Source of the DNA: UBA4055 sp964648295
GTDB lineage: Bacteria; UBA4055
Reading direction: 5' to 3'
Length of the DNA: 64,000 nt
Assembly (NCBI GenBank): GCA_964648295.1
Contig: CAZYNH010000003.1
Location: 124,001-188,000, forward strand
The translations under genes and the position numbers were made by a program. The notes beneath the pieces were generated by a model, which had not been told where the DNA came from, searched no databases, and worked only from the letters and a program-made list of their open reading frames with translations. How positions within the stretch are numbered: position 1 is the stretch's first letter; the number at the start of each line of letters is the position of its first letter. Shown in pieces: positions 25,306 to 33,115 of this stretch.

Positions 25306-27353
25306 ACACCTGCTTTATCAAGCGGAATGTTCAGCTCTTCGGTGCCCTTTACAGCAAATCTTCCGTTCCGTATAATATCCAGCCTGTCTTTAGTTTCGGT
25401 TATTCCCGTTATGAATTCTATATCCTCGTAGGGAAGAGTAATGTCCGTGTGAACACCCGTATATGCTTTCGAGTGGTCGGCTTTTCTGTTGATCGTCATC
25501 TCGTTATCCCTTGCGGTGATCTGCTTGTTGTCGATCGGGTTATAGACGGCTTTATCCTCCTCGTGAGAAAAACAAGTGTCGCCTATCGCGAAATGCGGGC
25601 CCATTTTTTCTATAATCAGAACAGGAAGAACATCGAGGATATCATACTTCTTCGCTACAGTATAAGCAAGAGTGTTAGTGCCGATCGCGAACTCGCCTAT
25701 CGGAAGGGTTTTATGCGGAAACATCAGGTTTTCCCGTATAAACTTTTTGTTGTCTTCCGTATCTTTGAAATTAGCGCAGCTGTAATCCGATATAAATCCA
25801 TCCTTGAAATCAAGTCTCAGGTCTTTGAATTTAAGGCCGTTAAGAAAAGTTTCCTTTATGTGAAGGGTTCCTGATGTGCCTGCTAATTGCGGGCTCGTAA
25901 AAACTTCCCCTACAGGAATATTTACATCAGCTCCGCAGTTGCAGTAGTTCGTATGCTTCTTTGCGTTCTTCAGTTTTTGATTCTTGATTATTATATCGGT
26001 AAGATTTCCGTTCTTACCCTTTACATGAACCGAGTCGGCCCTGTCGAGAAGGTCAATAATGTTCTTCTGTATCTTTTCATATTTTGCCGAGTCCAGCATA
26101 TTGACTTCAAGAATATCCTCAAAAACAGCCTCGAAATCTTTTCCTATCTCGGGAGACGGGAATGCTATGATACAGAAACTTGTCTCAGTTCTCGGAATGA
26201 ATTTCTGTCTGAGCTGCTGGTTTTTGTTCATGAAATACTGGTAAACTTTCTGCTGTTCCTGACTGAAAGACCATGCGGTTTTCTTTGAATCGGGGGAGAA
26301 AGGTTTCTCGCCGAAACTTTCTACCAGGATTATTCCAGAATAGGCATCCAGGTCTTCGCGGACTTTCATCATTGCCTTTTCAGCCGCCTCCAGTTTGCCG
26401 TCGGCGTATTCTTTATCAAAGAAGGCGCCTGTCACGAATTTGAGATCGTGTGATATCTGTTTGTTTACAGGCGTTGATGACGGCGCGCCGATTATCGACT
26501 CAAGCCCGAAGTCCTTATTTAAGAAAAAGATCAGTCTTTTTATAAGCTCTTCCTGGCCTGCGCTGAACCTTATAAGGGCTGAGGATTTTTTACTCAGGTC
26601 TTTGTCATTGTTCAAAAATCCCTGCGCGTAAGCTTTGGCTATCTGTTTAGCGCATGCGTCAAGTTTCTGTTTCGAGTATTTCTTAAAAAAATCGACAGTT
26701 CTTATCTCGTTCTCAGTAATGTTCACATTGTATCTGTACAGATAACGTATATCTTTGGGGGATGAATTCAGAACGATCTCTCTGTAGTGCGTAAAATCTC
26801 TTCCGAACATTTCCTTATAGAAAAACACTGTTTCTTCGGTGTCGGTTTTCTTTTCATATTTCGTTGTCAGGTCTTTTAAAAATTTTTCGGAAAATTTTTT
26901 CTTTGTAGTAAACCTCTCATACATCTCCAGAAACATCCTGTTGTATTTCTCCATTCTGAATATCTTGTGCTCAAAAGCGAAGTTCTTATATTGTCTGAAG
27001 ACTGAATATAGAGCGTATGCGTATTTTCCCGTTTTCTCTCCGAAAATCTTTGCTGAATAGTCCGGATTGAGGAATGAGATTTTATATTTCCCGGGCTGAA
27101 GTTCCTTATAAAAACTGTCGAAACTCTTCCTGATCTTTTCTACCGGCGTCGTTTCAAAGAAATTTTCATCGAGATTATTTTCGAGTTCTGAGTATGTGAG
27201 TATCATGTCTGCAACTTTAAGCAGGTAATCAGCCTCTTTCGATTTGTCAGCTTTTTTTAGACCGGCTCTTATACCGGAGATATCCTGTAACTGCTTTTCA
27301 TAAGATCTCTGAACTTTTGAGTTCAGCTTTGAATAGTATTTTCTCAGATCCAT
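25302..27353 (-). CDS. M29-family aminopeptidase with long N-terminal extension
   Basis: The C-terminal ~370 residues of this 683-residue protein match the M29 (AmpS/AmpT) metallo-aminopeptidases. They contain NIPVGEVFTSP with its metal-ligand Glu, GEFAIGTNTLAY, and PHFAIGDTCFSHEED. Two metal ions should be bound. The first ~300 residues are Lys- and Tyr-rich, helical and of no recognised family; ordinary M29 enzymes are about 370-410 residues. The chosen ATG at 27353 has GGGGA nine bases upstream; a TTG at 27359 is possible. It follows an outer-membrane protein gene closely and ends a likely four-gene operon. Confidence 0.85.
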   Translation of the reverse strand: MDLRKYYSKLNSKVQRSYEKQLQDISGIRAGLKKADKSKEADYLLKVADMILTYSELENNLDENFFETTPVEKIRKSFDSFYKELQPGKYKISFLNPDYSAKIFGEKTGKYAYALYSVFRQYKNFAFEHKIFRMEKYNRMFLEMYERFTTKKKFSEKFLKDLTTKYEKKTDTEETVFFYKEMFGRDFTHYREIVLNSSPKDIRYLYRYNVNITENEIRTVDFFKKYSKQKLDACAKQIAKAYAQGFLNNDKDLSKKSSALIRFSAGQEELIKRLIFFLNKDFGLESIIGAPSSTPVNKQISHDLKFVTGAFFDKEYADGKLEAAEKAMMKVREDLDAYSGIILVESFGEKPFSPDSKKTAWSFSQEQQKVYQYFMNKNQQLRQKFIPRTETSFCIIAFPSPEIGKDFEAVFEDILEVNMLDSAKYEKIQKNIIDLLDRADSVHVKGKNGNLTDIIIKNQKLKNAKKHTNYCNCGADVNIPVGEVFTSPQLAGTSGTLHIKETFLNGLKFKDLRLDFKDGFISDYSCANFKDTEDNKKFIRENLMFPHKTLPIGEFAIGTNTLAYTVAKKYDILDVLPVLIIEKMGPHFAIGDTCFSHEEDKAVYNPIDNKQITARDNEMTINRKADHSKAYTGVHTDITLPYEDIEFITGITETKDRLDIIRNGRFAVKGTEELNIPLDKAGV

Positions 27354-27371
27354 TTTCAAATATCCCCGCCG

Positions 27372-28136
27372 TTATTTATTTTTTGAGAAGAAGGCCGAAT
27401 TATAGATCACTCTGAGCTCTCTTCCTAAGTTGTCGCTGTTCTTAAGATTCCTGAGAATGTCTTTCATGTCGAATTCGAGATGAAGCTCATTGTTGAAAGA
27501 CCATCTTATGCCCGCGTTAAGGTATCCTCTCTTTCTTGTTATCGAATCGTCCGAGTTATCGTTGAGAGCGAAATCATATTCAGCCAGAAGTGCAACATTT
27601 TTAACGAGGCTTTTATCGAACCCGAGGAAGAAGTTTATGTTGTCATCTCCTTTTACCGCCTCCTCTGTAACGCAGTAATTTGTTCCTGCGTGCAGACCGA
27701 GAGTTCCAAGATCGCCTTCAGAAACAAAATAATTTTTGCTGAACACAAGAAAAAAGCCTTTGGATTTTACTTCGTACCTGGGATCGAACCACACGCCGTA
27801 ACCCTGGCTGTCAAAGCCGACAGATATGTTCGGATAATAGAAATCTTCAGGTATGATTCTGTACTGAAGCCTTACACCGGGATGACCGTTCCATACAGGG
27901 ACATCTCTTCCGATAATTTGAGTTCCGCCATAGCTGACGCCAATGAAGAAATCGTTGAAGATACCTATATTCACCTCGCCGCTCATACCGTCAACCGCAT
28001 ATAATCTTCCTCCAAGCTCCAGTTCCGCCTGGTTCATGGAAAAGGCTGTGGGAATATCGATCATTCTCTTGGTTCTTACCTGCTGTCCAAAGGCAAAGCT
28101 GAAGAGAAGAAGCAGAATGAAAACTGGTTTTGTCAT
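27372..28136 (-). CDS. Putative outer-membrane beta-barrel protein
   Basis: The 254-residue protein has a signal peptide (FILLLLFSFAFGQQ). The body alternates short hydrophobic/aromatic strands and polar turns (LRLQYR-like strands, NISVGFDSQGYGVW, LNAGIRWSFN, LHLEFDMKD), as in small porin-like or YjbH-like barrels. It ends in a strand (LRVIYNSAFF). No enzymatic motif is seen and its role is unknown. AGGGG lies eight bases before the ATG. It lies between the KOW protein gene (24 bases upstream) and the aminopeptidase, probably on one transcript. Confidence 0.65.
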   Translation of the reverse strand: MTKPVFILLLLFSFAFGQQVRTKRMIDIPTAFSMNQAELELGGRLYAVDGMSGEVNIGIFNDFFIGVSYGGTQIIGRDVPVWNGHPGVRLQYRIIPEDFYYPNISVGFDSQGYGVWFDPRYEVKSKGFFLVFSKNYFVSEGDLGTLGLHAGTNYCVTEEAVKGDDNINFFLGFDKSLVKNVALLAEYDFALNDNSDDSITRKRGYLNAGIRWSFNNELHLEFDMKDILRNLKNSDNLGRELRVIYNSAFFSKNK

Positions 28137-28160
28137 GGTCGTCCCCTGAAAGTTATTGGT

Positions 28161-29285
28161 CTATTTTTCAATTACTTCAACATTAGCCCTCGGTATAAGA
28201 ACCTCTTTCCCGTCAAGTTCAACGGTCATTACCCTGACCCATGTGCCTGATTCTACTTTATGAAGTTCTACCGGGAGGCTGACTACTTTACCCATTTTTC
28301 CGAAATAAGGCGAACGGATCACTCTTATCTGGTCTCCTTTTTCAAGACCTGACTGGGCGTAATCCTTATTTGATGTTTCTTCGGTTTTATGATCATGAAC
28401 TATTATTATCTCCGGTCTCATGACGCCGGCTCTTATCTGTGTGGCGCCGTTTATTGAGGCTTTGAACCCCTCATATTTTTTTAGAAGATTAAAGGTCCTG
28501 TCCGCCATGGGTATAGTACCGAAACCTTCCGTTAATATTAAAGTATATCCAATATCCTCATGACCGGTGATAGCTACACCAAGATCGTGACCCAGAATAT
28601 CTTTGATATCCTGATAATCGAACCCGCCGGTAATCACTCCCGCAACTCCTATCTTCTCGGCTTTTGACAGGGCCTGCGTGGTTATTTTTGAACCGCAAAC
28701 TATTATCTTGCCTTTCAGGTCGTCTGTTATTAAGTCTGTGTCTACGACTATAGACGGATCGGATGCGATCATTTTGATCTCGCCGAAAGTTTCGCCGCCG
28801 AGGCCGATAATGCCCTGAATATGAACTCCCTCCGTCTGCATAACGACACCCTCGCTGGGTATTTCCTCTTCTACCGTACCGTCGACATAAGCGTCAATTT
28901 CGACCGGGATGGCGGGCGCGTTGAAAATTACCTGTCCGGTAACATGGGATATCTGACTGATAGTGCCGTCAATAGGCGCTTTATATTCGCTTTTGAACAG
29001 CCCGAAGAAGCCTTTGCTCTGAGCGATAATCTCACCGGACTTAACTGTATCGCCTTCTTTTTTCAGCATACATTCAACAAGCTCGTTGGCTTTGCCCAAT
29101 CCAAGCTGTCCGGCTACGTTAATAGGGTAGACCTTGCCGGGAAGTTCTGTTTTTGCCACTATTGTTACAGCGGGTATTATATCGCCTTTTTTTACAAGGA
29201 CCTGTCCCAGAAGAGGGAGTTTTCTTGTTTTTTCTATTTTTGTCCTTGCCGCTACTTTTAAACCAGGTGTATATGCGTGAGCCAT
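28161..29285 (-). CDS. Lipoyl-like barrel plus KOW-domain protein of the MutL operon
   Basis: Residues ~20-140 of this 374-residue protein resemble biotinyl/lipoyl-like (barrel-sandwich) modules: KVYPINVAGQLGLGKANEL, then LKKEGDTVKSGEIIAQ and YKAPIDGTISQIS. There is no biotinyl-lysine. The middle part holds a ferredoxin-like or flavodoxin-like stretch (GKIIVCGSKITTQAL, GVAGVITGGFD). The C-terminus is a KOW motif (KGDQIRVIRSPYFGKMGKV). ATG 29285 has AGGAG at a good distance; a longer frame to 29324 lacks one. It follows a MutL-type gene by 28 bases. No biochemical role is established that I know of. Confidence 0.7.
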   Translation of the reverse strand: MAHAYTPGLKVAARTKIEKTRKLPLLGQVLVKKGDIIPAVTIVAKTELPGKVYPINVAGQLGLGKANELVECMLKKEGDTVKSGEIIAQSKGFFGLFKSEYKAPIDGTISQISHVTGQVIFNAPAIPVEIDAYVDGTVEEEIPSEGVVMQTEGVHIQGIIGLGGETFGEIKMIASDPSIVVDTDLITDDLKGKIIVCGSKITTQALSKAEKIGVAGVITGGFDYQDIKDILGHDLGVAITGHEDIGYTLILTEGFGTIPMADRTFNLLKKYEGFKASINGATQIRAGVMRPEIIIVHDHKTEETSNKDYAQSGLEKGDQIRVIRSPYFGKMGKVVSLPVELHKVESGTWVRVMTVELDGKEVLIPRANVEVIEK

Positions 29286-29313
29286 GTTAATTTCTCCTTT
29301 GTAAGATAAAAGT

Positions 29314-31227
29314 TTACACTCCATCCTTGTGTGATTTGGGTTTATAATTCTTTGAAATGTCCCATTTATTGAGATTTTCCACCCTGTTCTTTGTATCTTT
29401 TGTCAGGTTGAACGGTCTTCCTCTAGTGTCAATTATCAGCCCGACTACGCCGCCTCTCAGCTTTCTTGTTACTTTTTTACCTCTACCTTCTCCCACATCA
29501 AAACCGGCGGCCGGTTCGATCTCGAATTCAACCTCATGCTCGCGGGGCATATCGTACCTGATAAGCTGGTTGGCGGTTATCCACTGATCGAGCTTTGTTC
29601 CGTCGGGCAGATCAGCTTTTATCCTAACGACATTTTTGCCTTCCTTTACCTGACCTACCGGGCAAATGCTGATAGCGAGATATATCAGGCAGTCCTTATC
29701 AAAGACTTCCATGGCGGCCTGTTCGCATCCCGGAGCTTTAACTTCTGAAAGCACTCCGAGTTGCGGCATCATGAATATTGAGTCAACAGCAAGTTCCGTA
29801 ATACCTTCAGGAAGGAAGGAATCTACAAGCATGTGGGCAGACTGACTTCTGAGCGGCGCGTGGGAAAGAACTCCCCCTGAACCTACAAGAAGATCGAGTT
29901 TCATCATGTTCACTATCGAATCATTGGATTTATCCGCGTCAAAAGCCTCGGATATCCCTTTTTCCTGCTGAACGCCCTTCAGTCCCACAGCGAAAGCTCT
30001 GTGCTGGACAAAAGAAAGCCTGAGAGCTTCCCTCGAGATAGCCTGCTCAATATCGAGATCCTCTTTTGACTGGGGGATCGTGGTAGGTCTTATCATCTTA
30101 TTTCCGATCCTGTTCCTGAGCTCCTGTTCATCCATTTCAAAGGGAACCCATCTCATAATATTGTCAAGGCCGGCTTCAAGAAGTACATTCGATACAGAGT
30201 ATGACATTCCGAGGTTCGCTGATACAGTTCTGTTGAATTTCTGGTGAACTTTCCCGTCCCTGTCCTCAAGTTTGAAAGTCGAGAAAACGTCAGTTGTCGC
30301 TCCTCCGATGTCAACGCCGACCACATTCTTGTTCTGCATGACCGCTATTTTGTTGATTATAAGACCTACAGCACCGGGAGTCGGCATTATTGGGGCATCG
30401 GTCCAGGCCATCAGCTTATTATAACCCGGAGCCTGCTGCATAACATGTTCCATGAAAAGATCGTGGATCTTGTCTGAAGCCGGTCTCAAGTTCTCTCTTT
30501 CCAGCATCGGTCTCAGATTCGGAACAATGCTCAGTGCTGTATCTTTTTCAAGAATGTTCTGTATTTCGTCATTCGCTCTCTGATTGCCGGCGTAAATTAC
30601 CGGAAGAGCGTAACCTATTCCCAGCCTGGCTGTCGGTCTGGCTGATTTTACCAGCTCCGCCATACCTATAACATGTTTAGGTTTGGCCTGATCGGTTTCG
30701 CCGGCTATAAGGATCATATCCGGCCTCAGCGCTCTGATCCTCTCGATTTTCTCATGAGGCAGGCGTCCGTCGTTTATCGCGAGAGTGTCCATTACAATAG
30801 CTCCCGCTCCGAGTGCTGCCCTCTGGGCTGACTCGGCTGTCATGCCTTTAACAACACCGAAAACCATCATCTGGAGACCTCCACCGGCAGATGAGGTTGA
30901 AATATATATATCACATCCGTCTCCGGTTTCGTCCGAAGGGTCTTTTCTTAATATCTGTTCATCATGAACGAATTTTCTCGGTTTGTTATAGAATTTTGAA
31001 TTTTTAGCGGCGTCGGTCTTATAATACTCAGTTGCCAGCTCTTCGAGCTCCATTATAGCGTTCAGCACTCCCTTGGTGACATCTTCGAACGGAGCTTCAA
31101 CAGTTGTCGGAGCTTCACCTCGTACCAGCTGACGATATTCGTTCCCGACTTTCTCAATAAGTATAGCTTTTGTGGTCGTTGAACCGCAGTCGGTCGCGAT
31201 GATCGTTGATACTTCCCGGTTTGACAT
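29314..31227 (-). CDS. MutL/GlmL family ATPase (mutase-associated)
   Basis: The 637-residue protein matches the MutL/GlmL family of ASKHA-fold ATPases found beside B12-dependent glutamate and ornithine mutases. It has phosphate-1 ATDCGSTTTKA near residue 11, phosphate-2 VGVDIGGATTDVFS near 300, and a GSGGVLSHAP adenosine motif near 452. Family members are thought to reactivate or load cobalamin mutases. No mutase subunit lies in the window. It heads a likely operon with the lipoyl/KOW protein, an outer-membrane protein and an aminopeptidase. Its promoter at 31296-31324 shares a 17-base motif with the bamA promoter. Confidence 0.88.
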   Translation of the reverse strand: MSNREVSTIIATDCGSTTTKAILIEKVGNEYRQLVRGEAPTTVEAPFEDVTKGVLNAIMELEELATEYYKTDAAKNSKFYNKPRKFVHDEQILRKDPSDETGDGCDIYISTSSAGGGLQMMVFGVVKGMTAESAQRAALGAGAIVMDTLAINDGRLPHEKIERIRALRPDMILIAGETDQAKPKHVIGMAELVKSARPTARLGIGYALPVIYAGNQRANDEIQNILEKDTALSIVPNLRPMLERENLRPASDKIHDLFMEHVMQQAPGYNKLMAWTDAPIMPTPGAVGLIINKIAVMQNKNVVGVDIGGATTDVFSTFKLEDRDGKVHQKFNRTVSANLGMSYSVSNVLLEAGLDNIMRWVPFEMDEQELRNRIGNKMIRPTTIPQSKEDLDIEQAISREALRLSFVQHRAFAVGLKGVQQEKGISEAFDADKSNDSIVNMMKLDLLVGSGGVLSHAPLRSQSAHMLVDSFLPEGITELAVDSIFMMPQLGVLSEVKAPGCEQAAMEVFDKDCLIYLAISICPVGQVKEGKNVVRIKADLPDGTKLDQWITANQLIRYDMPREHEVEFEIEPAAGFDVGEGRGKKVTRKLRGGVVGLIIDTRGRPFNLTKDTKNRVENLNKWDISKNYKPKSHKDGV

Positions 31228-31295
31228 TTGATACCTCTGATTGTTTATTATTAATTTATTGCGTACAGTGTGCGCTTCTATTTCAATAAACGCTA

Positions 31296-31324
31296 AATAT
31301 AGTTTATAAGGTCAAATTTCGCAA
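31296..31324 (-). promoter_or_regulatory. Promoter of the MutL operon, with shared spacer motif
   Basis: On the minus strand, TTGCGA (31324-31319) and TATATT (31301-31296) are separated by 17 bases, 69 bases before the ATG. The spacer region contains ATTTGACCTTATAAACT (31317-31301), which recurs with one change in the bamA promoter spacer. This could be an operator. Confidence 0.6.
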
Positions 31325-31385
31325 TGCTGTTTTTTACAAGAATTCTGAAATTAACGATGAAATGCAGATTCTGATGAATGAAATA

Positions 31386-32384
31386 TTATTGGCCGAACTT
31401 TCTTCCGAGGAAGAATTCCCGTAAATACGGCCCGGTGGCGTCAAAAAAATCTGAGAGTCCGGAGAACCTTGAGGTCGCGAAATACTGGTACCATCCGCAT
31501 TGTCTTATGCAGCTGCTCATGATCTTTCTTCTTTCGTCGGCGTCTCTGCTTCTCAAATATTCCATCAGGTCTTTTTCCTGCAGTTTTATTGTTTTCTCTC
31601 TGAGCGTCCTGCACGGATAGAACAGACTGCCGTCGGCATCGATTATTATTGAGCTTGAGCTGCAGCCTCCGGAGCTTTTTCTGACCGCTGAAAAATATGA
31701 GTCGGGCGTTATTATAGTTTCGGGATAGATTTTTTTTAAATTCCTTATCTGTTCCCTGAGCCTTTCAAAATCCGGAAAATGATCCTCTGTGTTATCAAGG
31801 TGAACAGCGGGCATTATTAATATTTTGCTTTTGGAATTATAGCATTTGGAGACTTTTTCTTCAAGCCTGTTCTGATCTTCTGCGGCCACGACGGTCTGGA
31901 CACAAACGATCATATCGTATTTATTGATCTCTTCCAGCTTATCGAACAGAAAAAGATTGTCGTGACCTTCGTCGATCGATATGTGAAGAAAATCTATATA
32001 TTTCTGGTATCTCTCCCACGAATAATCAAGAATATCTTTCTGGCTGGTGGTAAAAAGAAGGTAGAAGGGCTGATCGTGGGCTTCAATAAGTATCTTTTCA
32101 ATATCATCTCTCAGCAGAGGTTCGCCGCCTTCAAGAGAAAGCAGAAAAACAGAAGATCTTCCAAGATTTCTGATTATTTTTTTTATATCTTCTGCAGACA
32201 GGTCCGGGGTCCTGAAATCTTTCATATCACAGAACTTACAGCTGAAATGACATCTTGAAGTTAATTTTAAGGAAGCGTAAAAAGGGAATTTTTCGTTTTT
32301 GGAAAATAACAGGTTCATAAGGCTGAAGTAAAATGTTGAGGCATATTTCTTTAAACTGAGTTTTCTTATTTTTTTCTTTACCAC
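31386..32384 (-). CDS. Radical SAM protein with SPASM-like C-terminus
   Basis: The 332-residue protein has the radical SAM cluster motif CHFSCKFC near residue 45, then a GGEPLLRDD SAM-binding segment. Several further cysteines follow near the C-terminus (GGCSSSS, YPCRT, CIRQCGWY), as in SPASM/twitch auxiliary-cluster enzymes. It probably modifies a peptide or small molecule; the substrate is not evident. The GTG start at 32384 has GGGGA six bases upstream. An upstream in-frame TTG at 32426 falls in the promoter region. It is monocistronic, divergent from thpR. Confidence 0.8.
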   Translation of the reverse strand: MVKKKIRKLSLKKYASTFYFSLMNLLFSKNEKFPFYASLKLTSRCHFSCKFCDMKDFRTPDLSAEDIKKIIRNLGRSSVFLLSLEGGEPLLRDDIEKILIEAHDQPFYLLFTTSQKDILDYSWERYQKYIDFLHISIDEGHDNLFLFDKLEEINKYDMIVCVQTVVAAEDQNRLEEKVSKCYNSKSKILIMPAVHLDNTEDHFPDFERLREQIRNLKKIYPETIITPDSYFSAVRKSSGGCSSSSIIIDADGSLFYPCRTLREKTIKLQEKDLMEYLRSRDADERRKIMSSCIRQCGWYQYFATSRFSGLSDFFDATGPYLREFFLGRKFGQ

Positions 32385-32410
32385 AAAAAATCCCCGAATT
32401 TTTATATCCG

Positions 32411-32439
32411 AAGTTAATTTAAACAAAATAAATTATCAA
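32411..32439 (-). promoter_or_regulatory. Weak candidate promoter of the radical SAM gene
   Basis: On the minus strand, TTGATA (32439-32434) and TAACTT (32416-32411) are separated by 17 bases, about 26 bases before the GTG start. The -10 box is poor. Confidence 0.35.
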
Positions 32440-32453
32440 CAGGAATTTCTTAC

Positions 32454-32482
32454 TTGATTATTAAAGGAGATATTCTTAAAAT
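32454..32482 (+). promoter_or_regulatory. Promoter of thpR
   Basis: TTGATT (32454-32459), 17 bases, TAAAAT (32477-32482), 28 bases before the ATG at 32511. It excludes the longer in-frame start at 32454. Confidence 0.65.
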
Positions 32483-32510
32483 CCCGATCAGTCAATTAAA
32501 AGGAGGCACA

Positions 32511-33107
32511 ATGTCCGTCAAAAAGAGGATATTCGCAGGTGTAAAAGTAGAATTCTCTGAAAGAACGATGGAATTTTTCAGATCGGCCGAGGAAAATCTG
32601 AACGAATCAGAAATTAAATGGACAGAACCGGTAAATATGCATATAACCTTGAAATTTTTGGGGGATGTACACATTGAAATAATACCGCAGATATCATCAA
32701 AACTTAAAACTGTTTCGGGCAGCTTCAACGAGTTTGAAGCGCTTCTTAAAGGCGTAGGTATTTTCAAAGATGTGTTTCACCCCAGAATACTTTGGTTCGG
32801 GCTTAGGAACTGCCCCTCGTTTGACAAATTGAAGAACGAAATTGAGAACTCGATGAAAAGTCTAGATTTTGAGGTAGATTACAGATCATTTTCTCCGCAT
32901 CTTACTGTAGGAAGGTTCAAAGATCTTGTTAATATCGAACAGCTAAAAAAATTCATCAGTATGAACAGGGAAGTATATCTTCAAACCGTTCCTGTAAAAG
33001 AGCTAATCCTGTTCGAGAGTATCTTAAAGCCGGAAGGTCCTAAGTATAGCATAATCGATAAATTCTCTCTCGGGATCGATGAAGGATTTCGCGAGATCAG
33101 ATTCTGA
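32511..33107 (+). CDS. thpR: RNA 2',3'-cyclic phosphodiesterase (2'-5' RNA ligase family)
   Basis: The 198-residue protein has the two HxT/S motifs of the 2H phosphoesterase family, MHITLKFLG near 44 and SPHLTVGRF near 127, at the usual spacing. It opens 2',3'-cyclic phosphates on RNA to 2'-phosphates; ligase activity is the historical assay. Length is standard (~180-200). ATG 32511 has AAGGAGG at a five-base distance. Its stop lies eight bases from the convergent uvrB stop. Confidence 0.92.
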   Translation: MSVKKRIFAGVKVEFSERTMEFFRSAEENLNESEIKWTEPVNMHITLKFLGDVHIEIIPQISSKLKTVSGSFNEFEALLKGVGIFKDVFHPRILWFGLRNCPSFDKLKNEIENSMKSLDFEVDYRSFSPHLTVGRFKDLVNIEQLKKFISMNREVYLQTVPVKELILFESILKPEGPKYSIIDKFSLGIDEGFREIRF

Positions 33108-33115
33108 TCCCGGAG

